IMG/VR virus record: IMGVR_UViG_3300025585_000100
Coordinates: 1-37,204 of that record
Strand: one strand, 5' to 3'
From: a virus
DNA: 37,204 bases
The notes beneath the pieces are model-generated. The model was not told where the DNA came from, ran no database searches, and saw only the letters and a list, made by a program, of their open reading frames with translations. Of this stretch, positions 23,147 through 29,402 are shown one piece after another; positions within the stretch are counted from its first letter, which is position 1, and every line of letters begins with the position of its first letter. A program made the translations under genes and the position numbers.

Positions 23147-24631
23147 ATGAACTTTCTACTTTATCTCCTTATGTTTTCCCAGGTCGAGTCAAGCTCGGTC
23201 GAGGGTGGTCGCACCTCACCTGATGGCAGCGAGGAAATCCAGGTCGATCTCCCGGGCTCGGAGCAGATGAAGAACACCGGCGGACGCGATGGCGCTGGCC
23301 TTTGCGTTTTCACCTCGATCGAGCACAGCGGACGCTGGCAGAATGTCGAATCCATCCTCGGCCTGCAAAAGAAAATGACCAAGGAGCTCGGCGGCGGCTA
23401 CCCATCGAAGGTCGAGAAGATGCTGGCCAAGTATTGCGAGGGTGCGCAATATCTTCAGTACGAGGGAAACGATCCCTCACTCATCAAGCTCGCTCTCACG
23501 ACCGGGAGGATGCCATCGGTCACCTACGGATATTCGCCCAGGTACAGTGGCAAGATCGCTCACATGGTAAACGCTGCGCATCTCTCGGAAAAGTGGGCAG
23601 CGATCCTGGACAATAATTTTCCCGGCGAGGATAAATACGAGTGGATGTCTCCCAGCGAGTTCAAGAAACGCTGGATCTCCGGCGGTGGTGGCTGGGCGGT
23701 CGTGCTGCTGGCACCTCCTCCTCCTCCGATCCCGGTCAATGATTCGCCTCCGGTGAAAACCTACGGGCAGAAATGGGGCGCAAGCTCCAGCGCCGCGGTC
23801 GCGGTGCCCTATGAGTGGAGGGTCATCGACGCGGACCAGGTTGCGCTCTACAGCGGTGGTTACCAGCGGGGAGTCTGGATCAAGAAACGCCAATGCTACC
23901 GAGAGCTTCTCCCAGATGGCAACTGGGGAGCGGATCAACCCGAGGCCCCGATCACGCCACCCGAATCCCACCTCGAGAAAGTCATCGAACAGAAGGAACT
24001 CAACTTCGGTTTGGATCGTTCTCGCATCGACACCGGGGTCGAGAAGTTCTGGCTCGGTGGCGTTGAGGTTTCCAAGAAACAAGCTTACAGCGCGCTTGAG
24101 GGAAAGGGAACCGATCTCATCGACGACCGTCAGAAGCTCCGTTTAACGGTGATCGGCACTAAAGCTGAGTGTCAGGCAGTTGTCAAAGATCTCGAAGATC
24201 ATCCCTCATTACACGCTTTTGCTGACATCTTGCTGGTCCAGTCATACCGGCCCGACTCCTGGGCGGTCAAGGATATCGGATTGCTTCCGGGTTCACCACG
24301 GATCGTGGTGCAATCGGGGCCCGATGCCAAGGGTGTTGGCAAGGTTTTGCATTCCCAAGGTGACTATGATGGCGGAGCTGCGGCGCTTGCGGATGCGCTC
24401 CGCAGGGTGCGACCTGACTACGACCCCAAAAAAGACGCAGACAAGCGCAAGATCCCGAACCCGCTGCCATCCTCGGGAAGTTTTCTAAGCCTCTTCTTGA
24501 TGCTGGTGGCGGGCGGGTTGACGCTTGCGGGTTTCCCTCTGCTGGCCGCTCTGGTGCGTGGCGGGAGCGCCATCGCAAACAAGGAACCCGAGGTTAAAAA
24601 ACCAGTAAAGCGCCGTCGCAAAAAGACTTAG
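23147..24631 (+). CDS. Papain-like/C39-type cysteine peptidase candidate with membrane anchor
   Basis: A 494-residue protein. The N-terminus MNFLLYLLMFSQ is a short hydrophobic, signal-like segment. Residues 45-190 look like a cysteine peptidase: C53 in GLCVFTS, H139 in GKIAHMV and N156 in LDNNF give a plausible Cys-His-Asn triad. A Pro-rich linker (PPPPPIP) and two unassigned domains follow. A transmembrane segment lies near residues 445-470, ending in a basic tail KRRRKKT. Directly before holin-like genes it is a candidate lysin or entry enzyme, and I recall similar proteins in Planctomycetota phages. It could instead be a structural protein. The short gap after it (24632-24703) has no gene. 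Confidence 0.65.
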   Translation: MNFLLYLLMFSQVESSSVEGGRTSPDGSEEIQVDLPGSEQMKNTGGRDGAGLCVFTSIEHSGRWQNVESILGLQKKMTKELGGGYPSKVEKMLAKYCEGAQYLQYEGNDPSLIKLALTTGRMPSVTYGYSPRYSGKIAHMVNAAHLSEKWAAILDNNFPGEDKYEWMSPSEFKKRWISGGGGWAVVLLAPPPPPIPVNDSPPVKTYGQKWGASSSAAVAVPYEWRVIDADQVALYSGGYQRGVWIKKRQCYRELLPDGNWGADQPEAPITPPESHLEKVIEQKELNFGLDRSRIDTGVEKFWLGGVEVSKKQAYSALEGKGTDLIDDRQKLRLTVIGTKAECQAVVKDLEDHPSLHAFADILLVQSYRPDSWAVKDIGLLPGSPRIVVQSGPDAKGVGKVLHSQGDYDGGAAALADALRRVRPDYDPKKDADKRKIPNPLPSSGSFLSLFLMLVAGGLTLAGFPLLAALVRGGSAIANKEPEVKKPVKRRRKKT

Positions 24632-24703
24632 GAAATTATTTTTTCCGAGCGCTGGATTTTTGGAAATCTCGGGTGACAATCGTCGAATAACTAGGAGGCG
24701 ATA

Positions 24704-24928
24704 ATGGCAGACCCAATCAAGCCAGGCTGGCAGACAACCGAATTCTGGACCACGATGGTCGTGCAGGGAATTTCCCTTGCCGTCGTCTTCGGGGTCATCA
24801 ACAGTTCCGATAGCTCCACACTCGCGGATTCATTGACCAAGATGATCACTGCTCTTTTCTCGCTGCTGGTTTCCGGCAGCACCGTGCTCAACTACATCAA
24901 GGCCCGAGTCGCGGTGAAAACCCGATGA
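24704..24928 (+). CDS. Holin-like membrane protein
   Basis: A 74-residue protein with two hydrophobic segments: about 18-32 (MVVQGISLAVVFGVI) and about 47-65 (MITALFSLLVSGSTVL), and a basic end (KARVAVKTR). Size, two-helix plan and position after the peptidase-like gene fit a class II holin that would permeabilise the inner membrane. AGGAGG at 24693-24698 gives a good start. Its stop overlaps the next small gene (ATGA). Confidence 0.75.
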   Translation: MADPIKPGWQTTEFWTTMVVQGISLAVVFGVINSSDSSTLADSLTKMITALFSLLVSGSTVLNYIKARVAVKTR

Positions 24929-25068
24929 ACTTCCGGGACTTTATCCTTGGAGGCCTCATCGGCTGGGTGCTTTGGATCACGCTCTACGGAGGGTGCCAGT
25001 GTGCCAGTCAGCGTCCACTCGTTTCTCTCGGAAAACTTCTCCTCTGGTTACTCGGAGCTCTCCTCTAG
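24925..25068 (+). CDS. Very small membrane protein in the lysis cassette
   Basis: A 47-residue protein with an ATG overlapping the holin-like stop. It reads as two hydrophobic segments: FILGGLIGWVLWITLYGG and LVSLGKLLLWLLGALL, separated by CQCASQRP. It could be a second holin, pinholin or anti-holin. The cysteine after LYGG recalls a lipobox, but the tyrosine at -3 fits poorly, so a spanin call is not supported. The next gene begins within or just after it. Confidence 0.6.
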   Translation: MNFRDFILGGLIGWVLWITLYGGCQCASQRPLVSLGKLLLWLLGALL

Positions 25069-25069
25069 C

Positions 25070-25411
25070 ATGCCAACAAACCCCGAGGATGATCCCTGGG
25101 TGGCTCATTTAGAGCATTGCTATCTCAACCGAGACAAGGGAGCAAACGCTGTCGATCCCGAGGATCTACGCACCCTCATGCTGCGCAGGCTGGTGATCGT
25201 GTTTGGAGTGGATTCCGACTATGTAAACTCCCTCATGCCGCTCCTCATCCAGCAGTTCGCGATTGACTACGCTCGAAACGGCAAAACCAAAATGTGTTTT
25301 CAAAGCCTCGATGAAAACTTCATTGAGCTCAGCGATCCGAGATTTCACGCCAAGCTGAAAAAAATGCGTCGTGGTCGTGGGAAAGACCCCTATGCCATCC
25401 CAGGAGTTTAA
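25070..25411 (+). CDS. Unknown protein after the holin-like genes
   Basis: A 113-residue protein from ATG 25070. A GTG at 25001 has a stronger ribosome site (GGAGGG at 24989-24994, 6 bases away) and would add 23 residues while overlapping the small membrane gene by 68 bases. The start is therefore unsettled. The body is helical with 'RRLVIVFGVDSDYVNSLMPLLIQQFAIDYARNGK' and a basic end (KLKKMRRGRGKDPYAIPGV). No family recognised. No membrane segment is clear. Confidence 0.65.
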   Translation: MPTNPEDDPWVAHLEHCYLNRDKGANAVDPEDLRTLMLRRLVIVFGVDSDYVNSLMPLLIQQFAIDYARNGKTKMCFQSLDENFIELSDPRFHAKLKKMRRGRGKDPYAIPGV

Positions 25412-25412
25412 C

Positions 25413-25925
25413 ATGAGAGAATTCTTGTGCCCCGGATGCAGGCAGATCAAAAAACACCGGGCGAAAAATCTTTGCATTAATTGTTATGACAAACTACCGA
25501 GAAAGAAAATAACCTGTCTCGGGTGCGGGAAGGTCCGTGAGCATCGAGCTCGGAGACTTTGCGCGCTTTGCTACGACAAGAAAAAGAAAGGGTTCCCGAA
25601 AATGACACACTCGCTCGGATGCGTCCGTGAGGAGCAGGAAAATCAATACGACAGCATGAGGGTCCAGCCCTTGTCACCTACGATGGCTCGACCCGGGACC
25701 GAGGAAAAGATTCAAGTGCTGATCGCACGGCACGCCCGCCACGAGCTTCTTTGGCACCCCCACGATTGCCTCATCCCGAGCGAGCGCGGTGAGCTCGGCA
25801 TGTCGGCTCGCCCAGGGAGGCATCTCCGAGGAGAGAAAACAGTCAAGCGGGCCTCTGGCTGGCACAACAGCCCGGTCGAGAAAATCTTCAGTGTTCCCGA
25901 TGAGATCGGCCTTGATGCAGACTAG
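25413..25925 (+). CDS. Tandem zinc-finger protein
   Basis: A 170-residue protein from the ATG at 25413, behind AGGAGTTT. Two adjacent zinc ribbons each have CxxC...CxxCYD: CPGCRQIKKHRAKNLCINC and CLGCGKVREHRARRLCALC. The later 'MARPGTEEKIQVLIARHARHELLWHPHDC' matches a segment common in phage proteins from Planctomycetota and others. DNA or RNA binding is likely, but the role is unknown. It overlaps the small membrane gene that follows by 11 bases. Confidence 0.75.
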   Translation: MREFLCPGCRQIKKHRAKNLCINCYDKLPRKKITCLGCGKVREHRARRLCALCYDKKKKGFPKMTHSLGCVREEQENQYDSMRVQPLSPTMARPGTEEKIQVLIARHARHELLWHPHDCLIPSERGELGMSARPGRHLRGEKTVKRASGWHNSPVEKIFSVPDEIGLDAD

Positions 25926-26130
25926 ATCCATGAGCATGATCGAGGCGATCACCAACACGCTGGTCGGGTTCGTGATGTCAATCCTCCTGCAATTGATGAT
26001 GACATCCGCTCTCTCGATCCAGATGAGCCTCGACCAAAATTTAATCATGTCCCTGGTGTTCACGGTCGCCAGCGTGGCGCGGGGTTATCTGGTGCGCCGG
26101 ATGTTTTTGAAATTGCACGACATTTTTTGA
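25915..26130 (+). CDS. Small membrane protein, DUF7220-like
   Basis: A 71-residue protein beginning MQTRSMSMIEAITN, with two hydrophobic stretches ('TLVGFVMSILLQLMMTSAL' and 'LIMSLVFTVASVARGYLVRRMF'). The form 'MxTRS..S.IEA' is a common phage small-membrane type, possibly DUF7220. I chose the ATG at 25915 for that match. Its role is unknown; a superinfection-exclusion or lysis function is only a guess from its place before attP. The DNA becomes AT-rich right after it. Confidence 0.7.
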   Translation: MQTRSMSMIEAITNTLVGFVMSILLQLMMTSALSIQMSLDQNLIMSLVFTVASVARGYLVRRMFLKLHDIF

Positions 26131-26139
26131 TTAAATTTT

Positions 26140-26375
26140 GTACAGAATCCGTACAGAAAACCGTTTTTAAAATCTTCAAATTACCGCAGAAATCCTCGAT
26201 TTTTTCAAAATATCTTTTCGCAGAAAATGCGTGCATGAAACGCTATAAACACAGGGTTTTTTGCGGATTCGTTGCAACCGCTTGGGGTGGAAGAGGTCGC
26301 AGGTTCAAATCCTGTATCCCCGACTAGACTTACGACGAATCGAGACCCCTCAATTTTCTGTACCGTACAGAAAAT
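26140..26375 (+). other. attP: Phage attachment region (attP) with putative arm-type sites
   Basis: The core is the tRNA-Pro fragment 26282-26323. Four copies of GTACAGAA flank it: two direct (26140-26147, 26151-26158) and an inverted pair making an 11-bp perfect dyad (26353-26375). The direct copies are 11 bp apart, one helical turn. These are good candidates for arm-type binding of the integrase at 26457 or an accessory factor. The stretch 26131-26456 has no gene on either strand that I support. Confidence 0.65.
26282..26323 (+). tRNA. 3' half of tRNA-Pro(GGG), attP core (not a functional tRNA)
   Basis: The sequence reads as anticodon loop TTGGGGT, 3' anticodon strand GGAAG, variable AGGTC, T-stem/loop GCAGG-TTCAAAT-CCTGT, acceptor strand ATCCCCG and discriminator A. 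This matches E. coli tRNA-Pro(GGG) position by position. The 5' half, with D-arm and acceptor 5' strand, is missing and the upstream bases do not pair. It therefore marks the integration target; the crossover probably falls in or near the anticodon loop. Confidence 0.8.
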
Positions 26376-26456
26376 CATGGCAGATCGAAAAGGAGATGTT
26401 CGTTTTTCATGTATACTGAATCCTTGGGGCAACCATCCTCAAAGGAGATAAGTCGC

Positions 26457-27602
26457 ATGAAGCGCACACCTAAACTCTGTCGGCACAAGGCACGCAACCT
26501 CGGGTACTCAACCGACCCGCGCACCGGGCATGTTGTCTATCACGGCCCTTGGGGACTGCGGTCAACCAAGGAAAACTACTCCCGATGGGTGGCGGCATTT
26601 GCCTCGGGCCTCGATCCGCTCACTCCCTCCGCAGATCCAATCGTCGCTGATCTCATCAATCAGTTTGCCCGCTGGGCCGACACTTATTATCGCGACCCGG
26701 TCACCGGGAAACCCACCAGTCAGATTCATGTCTTGAAATCAGCGCTCCGAGAATTAAAAAATTATCTCACGAAACCGATCAAGGATTTTACCCCGCAGGA
26801 TCTCATCGCAGTCCGGGCCGAAATGATGGAGCGACCCATCACGGCCCAAAGCAAACGCACAAAACCCAAACCGCTTGCGATCTCCACGGTCAACAGCTCA
26901 ATATCCAAAATCAAAATGGCATTCAAGCGTGGCGTGGAGTGGGGGCTCGTCCCTGTGGCGGTCTATCATGCGCTTTCTTGCGTCCAGTCCCTCTCCTGGA
27001 GAACCGCTCCCACCCTGCGCACCACCGAACCGATCAAGCCGGTTGACCAAAAAGACATTGATGCAATCATCCCCCATCTCAAGCCGATGCACCGGGTCAT
27101 GGTCAAGCTCCACTGCGCAACCGGCATGAGGCTCACGGAGCTCGTCGGCATGAGGTGGAGCGAGATCGAACAGGTGGATGATGACCTCTGGTGCTATCGC
27201 CCAGGGCGACACAAGAACTCCCACCGGAAACAGGACCGGGTCATTTATTTTCATGAAGACTTTATCCAGATGATGCGATCCATCAGGAAACCACTCTGGG
27301 ACCCCGACCTCGTTTGGTGCAGCAAAGGCAAGGGACGCCATCGAGGCTACACCGGGCAGGCTACCGTGAGCAGCTACCAGAGGGCGATCCAGTGGGGACA
27401 GACAAAATACAACCGGACAGCGAAAAAGAAACTGCGCTGGACCCCGCTTCAGATCCGGCATATGGTCGGGACCCGGGTCCGGGAAGCCTACGGACTCGAG
27501 GGGAGTCAGGCTGTTTTAGGGCATTCCCGAATTGACAGCACCCAGATCTACGCGGAGCGCCGGGATGACCTCGCCCGCAAACTCGCCCGAAAAGATATTT
27601 GA
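26457..27602 (+). CDS. int: Tyrosine recombinase integrase
   Basis: A 381-residue integrase from the ATG at 26457, behind AAAGGAG. An N-terminal SAM-like domain (about 60-180) precedes the catalytic part. Catalytic residues: R225 in ATGMRL, R334 and H335 in LQIRHMVG, H356 in VLGHSR and Y365 in QIYAER. The usual HxxR histidine is Leu331. The ending 'SQAVLGHSRIDSTQIYAERRDDLARKLA' resembles Planctomycetota integrases I recall. It recombines attP with the host tRNA-Pro gene. The protein has normal length and lies beside attP, transcribed away from it. Confidence 0.95.
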   Translation: MKRTPKLCRHKARNLGYSTDPRTGHVVYHGPWGLRSTKENYSRWVAAFASGLDPLTPSADPIVADLINQFARWADTYYRDPVTGKPTSQIHVLKSALRELKNYLTKPIKDFTPQDLIAVRAEMMERPITAQSKRTKPKPLAISTVNSSISKIKMAFKRGVEWGLVPVAVYHALSCVQSLSWRTAPTLRTTEPIKPVDQKDIDAIIPHLKPMHRVMVKLHCATGMRLTELVGMRWSEIEQVDDDLWCYRPGRHKNSHRKQDRVIYFHEDFIQMMRSIRKPLWDPDLVWCSKGKGRHRGYTGQATVSSYQRAIQWGQTKYNRTAKKKLRWTPLQIRHMVGTRVREAYGLEGSQAVLGHSRIDSTQIYAERRDDLARKLARKDI

Positions 27603-27643
27603 GAGTTTGTTTATTTTTAAAGTTTTTGCTTTTTTTGAAAGAT

Positions 27644-27666
27644 GGAATCATTATGATAATCATTCC
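27644..27666 (+). promoter_or_regulatory. Imperfect 23-bp dyad before the winged-helix gene
   Basis: GGAAT (27644-27648) pairs with ATTCC (27662-27666), and ATTAT with ATAAT inside it. One base pair mismatches in each half. It lies 35 bases before the start of the winged-helix gene and could be an operator for it. No convincing -35/-10 pair was found. Runs of T at 27602-27635 follow the integrase but make no clear hairpin. Confidence 0.4.
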
Positions 27667-27700
27667 GCATGTGTCACTAACCCCAGAAAGGTGATCAGTC

Positions 27701-28084
27701 ATGAGCCAAGTTTTAATGGAAGCAATTCAAGTCGCCGCCAGAGAAGCCGTCGAGCAGTTTTTATGTTTGAAAATTGATCAAGGATTGTCCAGCAGTGTGT
27801 TATCCCCAGATAAATTCACTCACCGTAGGAGTTCGCAAATGAAGTGGTTTGATTTTTCAGATGAAGAGTTAAGGATCGTTAACGAGATTGAAAAAAAACC
27901 AGGCATGAAACAGTCGGAGATCATTGCGTTTATGTCGGTCGCTGGTTCTGGTCCAGAGGATGCCTCCTGCGAGGCTGGAACCACGAAGGTGCTTCTGGCA
28001 AATCTCGTCAAACGCAATGTGCTTACATCAAGCCCATCTCATGGATACAGGCTTACCTACGACAACCCGCCTGGCATCCAATAA
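27701..28084 (+). CDS. Winged-helix-type regulator candidate
   Basis: A 127-residue protein behind AAAGGTG. The first 40 residues are a short helix with a hydrophobic start. Residues 50-120 read as a winged helix: 'FSDEELRIVNEIEKKPGMKQSEII' then 'VLLANLVKRNVLTSSPSHGYRLT'. This form, a helix-turn-helix followed by a hairpin wing, is typical of transcription regulators. It may bind the dyad just upstream. A perfect intrinsic terminator follows. Not assigned to a known phage regulator. Confidence 0.68.
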   Translation: MSQVLMEAIQVAAREAVEQFLCLKIDQGLSSSVLSPDKFTHRRSSQMKWFDFSDEELRIVNEIEKKPGMKQSEIIAFMSVAGSGPEDASCEAGTTKVLLANLVKRNVLTSSPSHGYRLTYDNPPGIQ

Positions 28085-28116
28085 TCATTTGATAACTCAA
28101 TCGATTTACCCAAGAT

Positions 28117-28141
28117 CCCGAAAGCAATTTCGGGTTTTTTT
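28117..28141 (+). terminator. Intrinsic terminator after the winged-helix gene
   Basis: CCCGAAA (28117-28123), loop GCAA, TTTCGGG (28128-28134) and seven T. The stem is perfect with a GNRA-type tetraloop. It isolates the integrase/winged-helix unit from the next genes. Confidence 0.9.
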
Positions 28142-28145
28142 ATTC

Positions 28146-28302
28146 TGTCATACTGCTGTACGATTTCTGTATGACAACAGTCGCACCGGATTCATACCGT
28201 TGTAGGATTGCAAAAAAAATAAAAAACACAAAGATGATCCCCAGACGATCTGTTTGCCCAAATCGTCGCGGGGCCGGTGCGTTATTCCTTTGAGCATCGG
28301 CC
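28146..28302 (+). promoter_or_regulatory. Structured regulatory region before the HTH gene
   Basis: TGTCATAC (28146-28153) and GTATGACA (28169-28176) form a perfect inverted repeat, a candidate operator. Further on, GACGAT and ATCGTC (near 28251-28267) and GGCCGGTGC (28272-28280) with GCATCGGCC (28294-28302, one G-U pair) would fold in an RNA leader. No clear promoter pair was found. The whole gap 28142-28331 has no gene. Confidence 0.4.
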
Positions 28303-28331
28303 TCATTATAAAAACATAGTGGGGAGCTTTG

Positions 28332-28628
28332 ATGGCTGATTATTCTAGTCTGATTCCTGAGAGCGCCGTGTCCCCTAAAGAGCTGGCGCAGTTATGGAAC
28401 TGCACCGTGTTCCAGGTTTACGGCTGGATCAATTACGGGATCAAGCGCGGTGATAAAAAAATTTTCTTAGAGGCGTGTCGCCTTGGTGGCTCATGGGTTA
28501 TCGATCCGGTGATCGCTGAAAAATTCATCAGCGAAATGAATCCAGGTCGACATCAACCGAAACCGAAAAAAAACAAAATCATTGAGCAGGAAGCAGTCAC
28601 AAGGGCGAGCTCCTGGCTCGCACGATAA
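28332..28628 (+). CDS. Helix-turn-helix DNA-binding protein (excisionase/MerR-like)
   Basis: A 98-residue protein starting at the ATG at 28332 (GGGGAG at 28321-28326). Residues 13-60 read as a MerR/excisionase helix-turn-helix: 'AVSPKELAQLWNCTVFQVYGWINYG', then a wing with 'GGSWVIDPVIAEKFI'. The C-terminus is basic (PGRHQPKPKKNK). It lies between integrase and the repressor switch. It could be an excisionase or a Cox/Cro-like early regulator; the sequence does not decide. Confidence 0.7.
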   Translation: MADYSSLIPESAVSPKELAQLWNCTVFQVYGWINYGIKRGDKKIFLEACRLGGSWVIDPVIAEKFISEMNPGRHQPKPKKNKIIEQEAVTRASSWLAR

Positions 28629-28817
28629 GTGCCCATCAAACAAAACTATCTCGAATATGTAGCAGATTTACTGTCAAGGATGGCGGACCATGTCCAGAGC
28701 GCTGACGCACCTACCACGAAATTCCAGCATCGCATTTACGACGAGCGCACAACTCAGTTGGTCAATCATCTTCTGGAAATTCTGGACGATGCTATTGAAG
28801 ATCATCCGGGAGCTTGA
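28629..28817 (+). CDS. Small unknown protein
   Basis: A 62-residue acidic protein whose GTG start directly follows the stop of the previous gene in the same frame, with no clear ribosome site, so it may need readthrough or coupling. An ATG at 28680 would give a shorter form. Content: 'EYVADLLSRMADHVQS' and 'LVNHLLEILDDAIEDHPGA', helical. It overlaps the 3' end of the minus-strand gene by 26 bases. Weak support. Confidence 0.4.
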   Translation: MPIKQNYLEYVADLLSRMADHVQSADAPTTKFQHRIYDERTTQLVNHLLEILDDAIEDHPGA

Positions 28818-28989
28818 GGTTACCAAACTTGTCGGGATATCTGGCGGCCGCGTAGGCACGAAGGGCGCGCCACAGGATTACGCCGTGAAGTCTCTCCTCC
28901 ATCGCTGCGAGACTGTCCAGGAGTTCTTTAGCTTCACTCGGAAGCCGGACAGTCGAGCCGCGGTCGGGTTCTTTTTTCGATTTACTCAT
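28792..28989 (-). CDS. Ribbon-helix-helix protein, probable phage repressor
   Basis: A 65-residue protein on the minus strand, one of the few in this window. Residues 12-50 show the CopG/Arc pattern: a strand STVRLP, then helices 'EAKELLDSLAAMEERLH' and 'VILWRALRAYAA'. A perfect TATAAT with an upstream TG lies just before the start codon, so the mRNA probably begins at or next to the ATG and there is no ribosome site. It transcribes away from the rightward early promoter and the paired operators at 29061-29106. That layout suggests it represses the early genes, as in the lambda cI-PRM system. It could also be an antitoxin-like or copy-control protein. Confidence 0.72.
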   Translation of the reverse strand: MSKSKKEPDRGSTVRLPSEAKELLDSLAAMEERLHGVILWRALRAYAAARYPDKFGNLKLPDDLQ

Positions 28990-28995
28990 GCTGAC

Positions 28996-29004
28996 ATTAT
29001 ATCA
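28996..29004 (-). promoter_or_regulatory. Extended -10 promoter for the minus-strand repressor gene
   Basis: On the minus strand the sequence reads TG-A-TATAAT, an extended -10, ending 6 bases before the ATG (28989-28987). Transcription would begin at or within a base or two of the start codon. No TTGACA-like -35 lies at the usual distance. Confidence 0.6.
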
Positions 29005-29052
29005 GACATTCAAGCGCCTTTTGTGTTTTTTGTGATTTTTAATATTTTGTGG

Positions 29053-29081
29053 TTGACTTGGTTTACAACTGCATACTAATA
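29053..29081 (+). promoter_or_regulatory. Rightward early promoter candidate
   Basis: TTGACT (29053-29058) lies 17 bases before CTAATA (29076-29081), or 18 before TAATAT. The upstream operator copy sits in the spacer. It would drive the csrA-replication operon, and no other promoter is evident there. Confidence 0.5.
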
Positions 29082-29106
29082 TCACACCCGTCTACAACTG
29101 TAGACG
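29061..29106 (+). promoter_or_regulatory. Twin operator sites
   Basis: Site 2 (29089-29106) is a perfect palindrome CGTCTACA-AC-TGTAGACG. Site 1 (29061-29076) is a related GTTTACAACTGCATAC, matching 13 of 16 core bases. Their centres are 29 bp apart. Site 1 lies between the -35 and -10 of the early promoter, so binding would block it. The likely binder is the minus-strand RHH protein or another regulator nearby. Confidence 0.7.
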
Positions 29107-29126
29107 ATATTGAATTGAAGGAATCA

Positions 29127-29189
29127 CCGGGCGGCGGGTAACACTAGACGCACATGCTTCTGGAGCTCGTTGCTCCGACCGCTGCCCGG
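29127..29189 (+). promoter_or_regulatory. Structured leader of the csrA gene
   Basis: CCGGGCGGCGG (29127-29137) pairs with CCGCTGCCCGG (29179-29189) over 11 pairs (one G-U). A nested hairpin GGAGC (29162-29166) with GCTCC (29172-29176) lies inside. The csrA ribosome site AAGGAGGT follows outside the stem. GGA motifs in and near such hairpins are the sequence CsrA proteins bind, so self-control is possible. Confidence 0.5.
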
Positions 29190-29210
29190 AGAATTTACAA
29201 GGAGGTTTCG

Positions 29211-29402
29211 ATGCTTTGCATCACCCGAAAACATGGCGAAGTAATCAGATTTTTTGTCGGTCGTGAGGAGTTCACCATCCGCTGCGAGCTTGATGGCAGC
29301 ACTCGAATGAAATTCGCAATTGACGCCAGTCACAATGTCACGGTCGTCCGCGAGGAAATTCACCAGCGAGAGATGGCATCAACTGCGGGGGTGAAATCAT
29401 GA
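29211..29402 (+). CDS. csrA: CsrA-family RNA-binding regulator
   Basis: A 63-residue protein from the ATG at 29211, preceded by AAGGAGGT. It follows the CsrA plan: 'MLCITRKHGEVIRFFVG' (family: MLxLTRKxGExIxIG), central strands, and 'VTVVREEIHQRE' at the end. Arg6 and Arg47 (E. coli Arg44) are kept, so RNA binding is likely. CsrA dimers bind GGA motifs at ribosome sites and block or alter translation of mRNAs. At the head of the early operon, it may regulate phage or host translation on infection or induction. It overlaps the next gene by 4 bases. Confidence 0.85.
   Translation: MLCITRKHGEVIRFFVGREEFTIRCELDGSTRMKFAIDASHNVTVVREEIHQREMASTAGVKS

Noticed and set aside
23477-24082. 201-residue minus-strand frame within the peptidase-like gene
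   Set aside because: Antisense to a well-supported gene, typical of codon-bias shadows.
24632-24703. CCGAG...CTCGG pairing as a terminator after the peptidase gene
   Set aside because: Short stem with a long loop and T tract on the wrong side; not convincing.
26205-26432. A minus-strand reading frame containing GDTGFEPATS across attP
   Set aside because: This peptide is the reverse reading of the tRNA 3' half, a well-known false gene.
26898-27461. 187-residue minus-strand frame in the integrase gene
   Set aside because: Antisense to integrase catalytic motifs; no start or domain support.
28629-28989. Toxin-antitoxin pair from the 62-residue plus gene and RHH minus gene
   Set aside because: They are convergent rather than in one operon and the plus gene has no toxin features.
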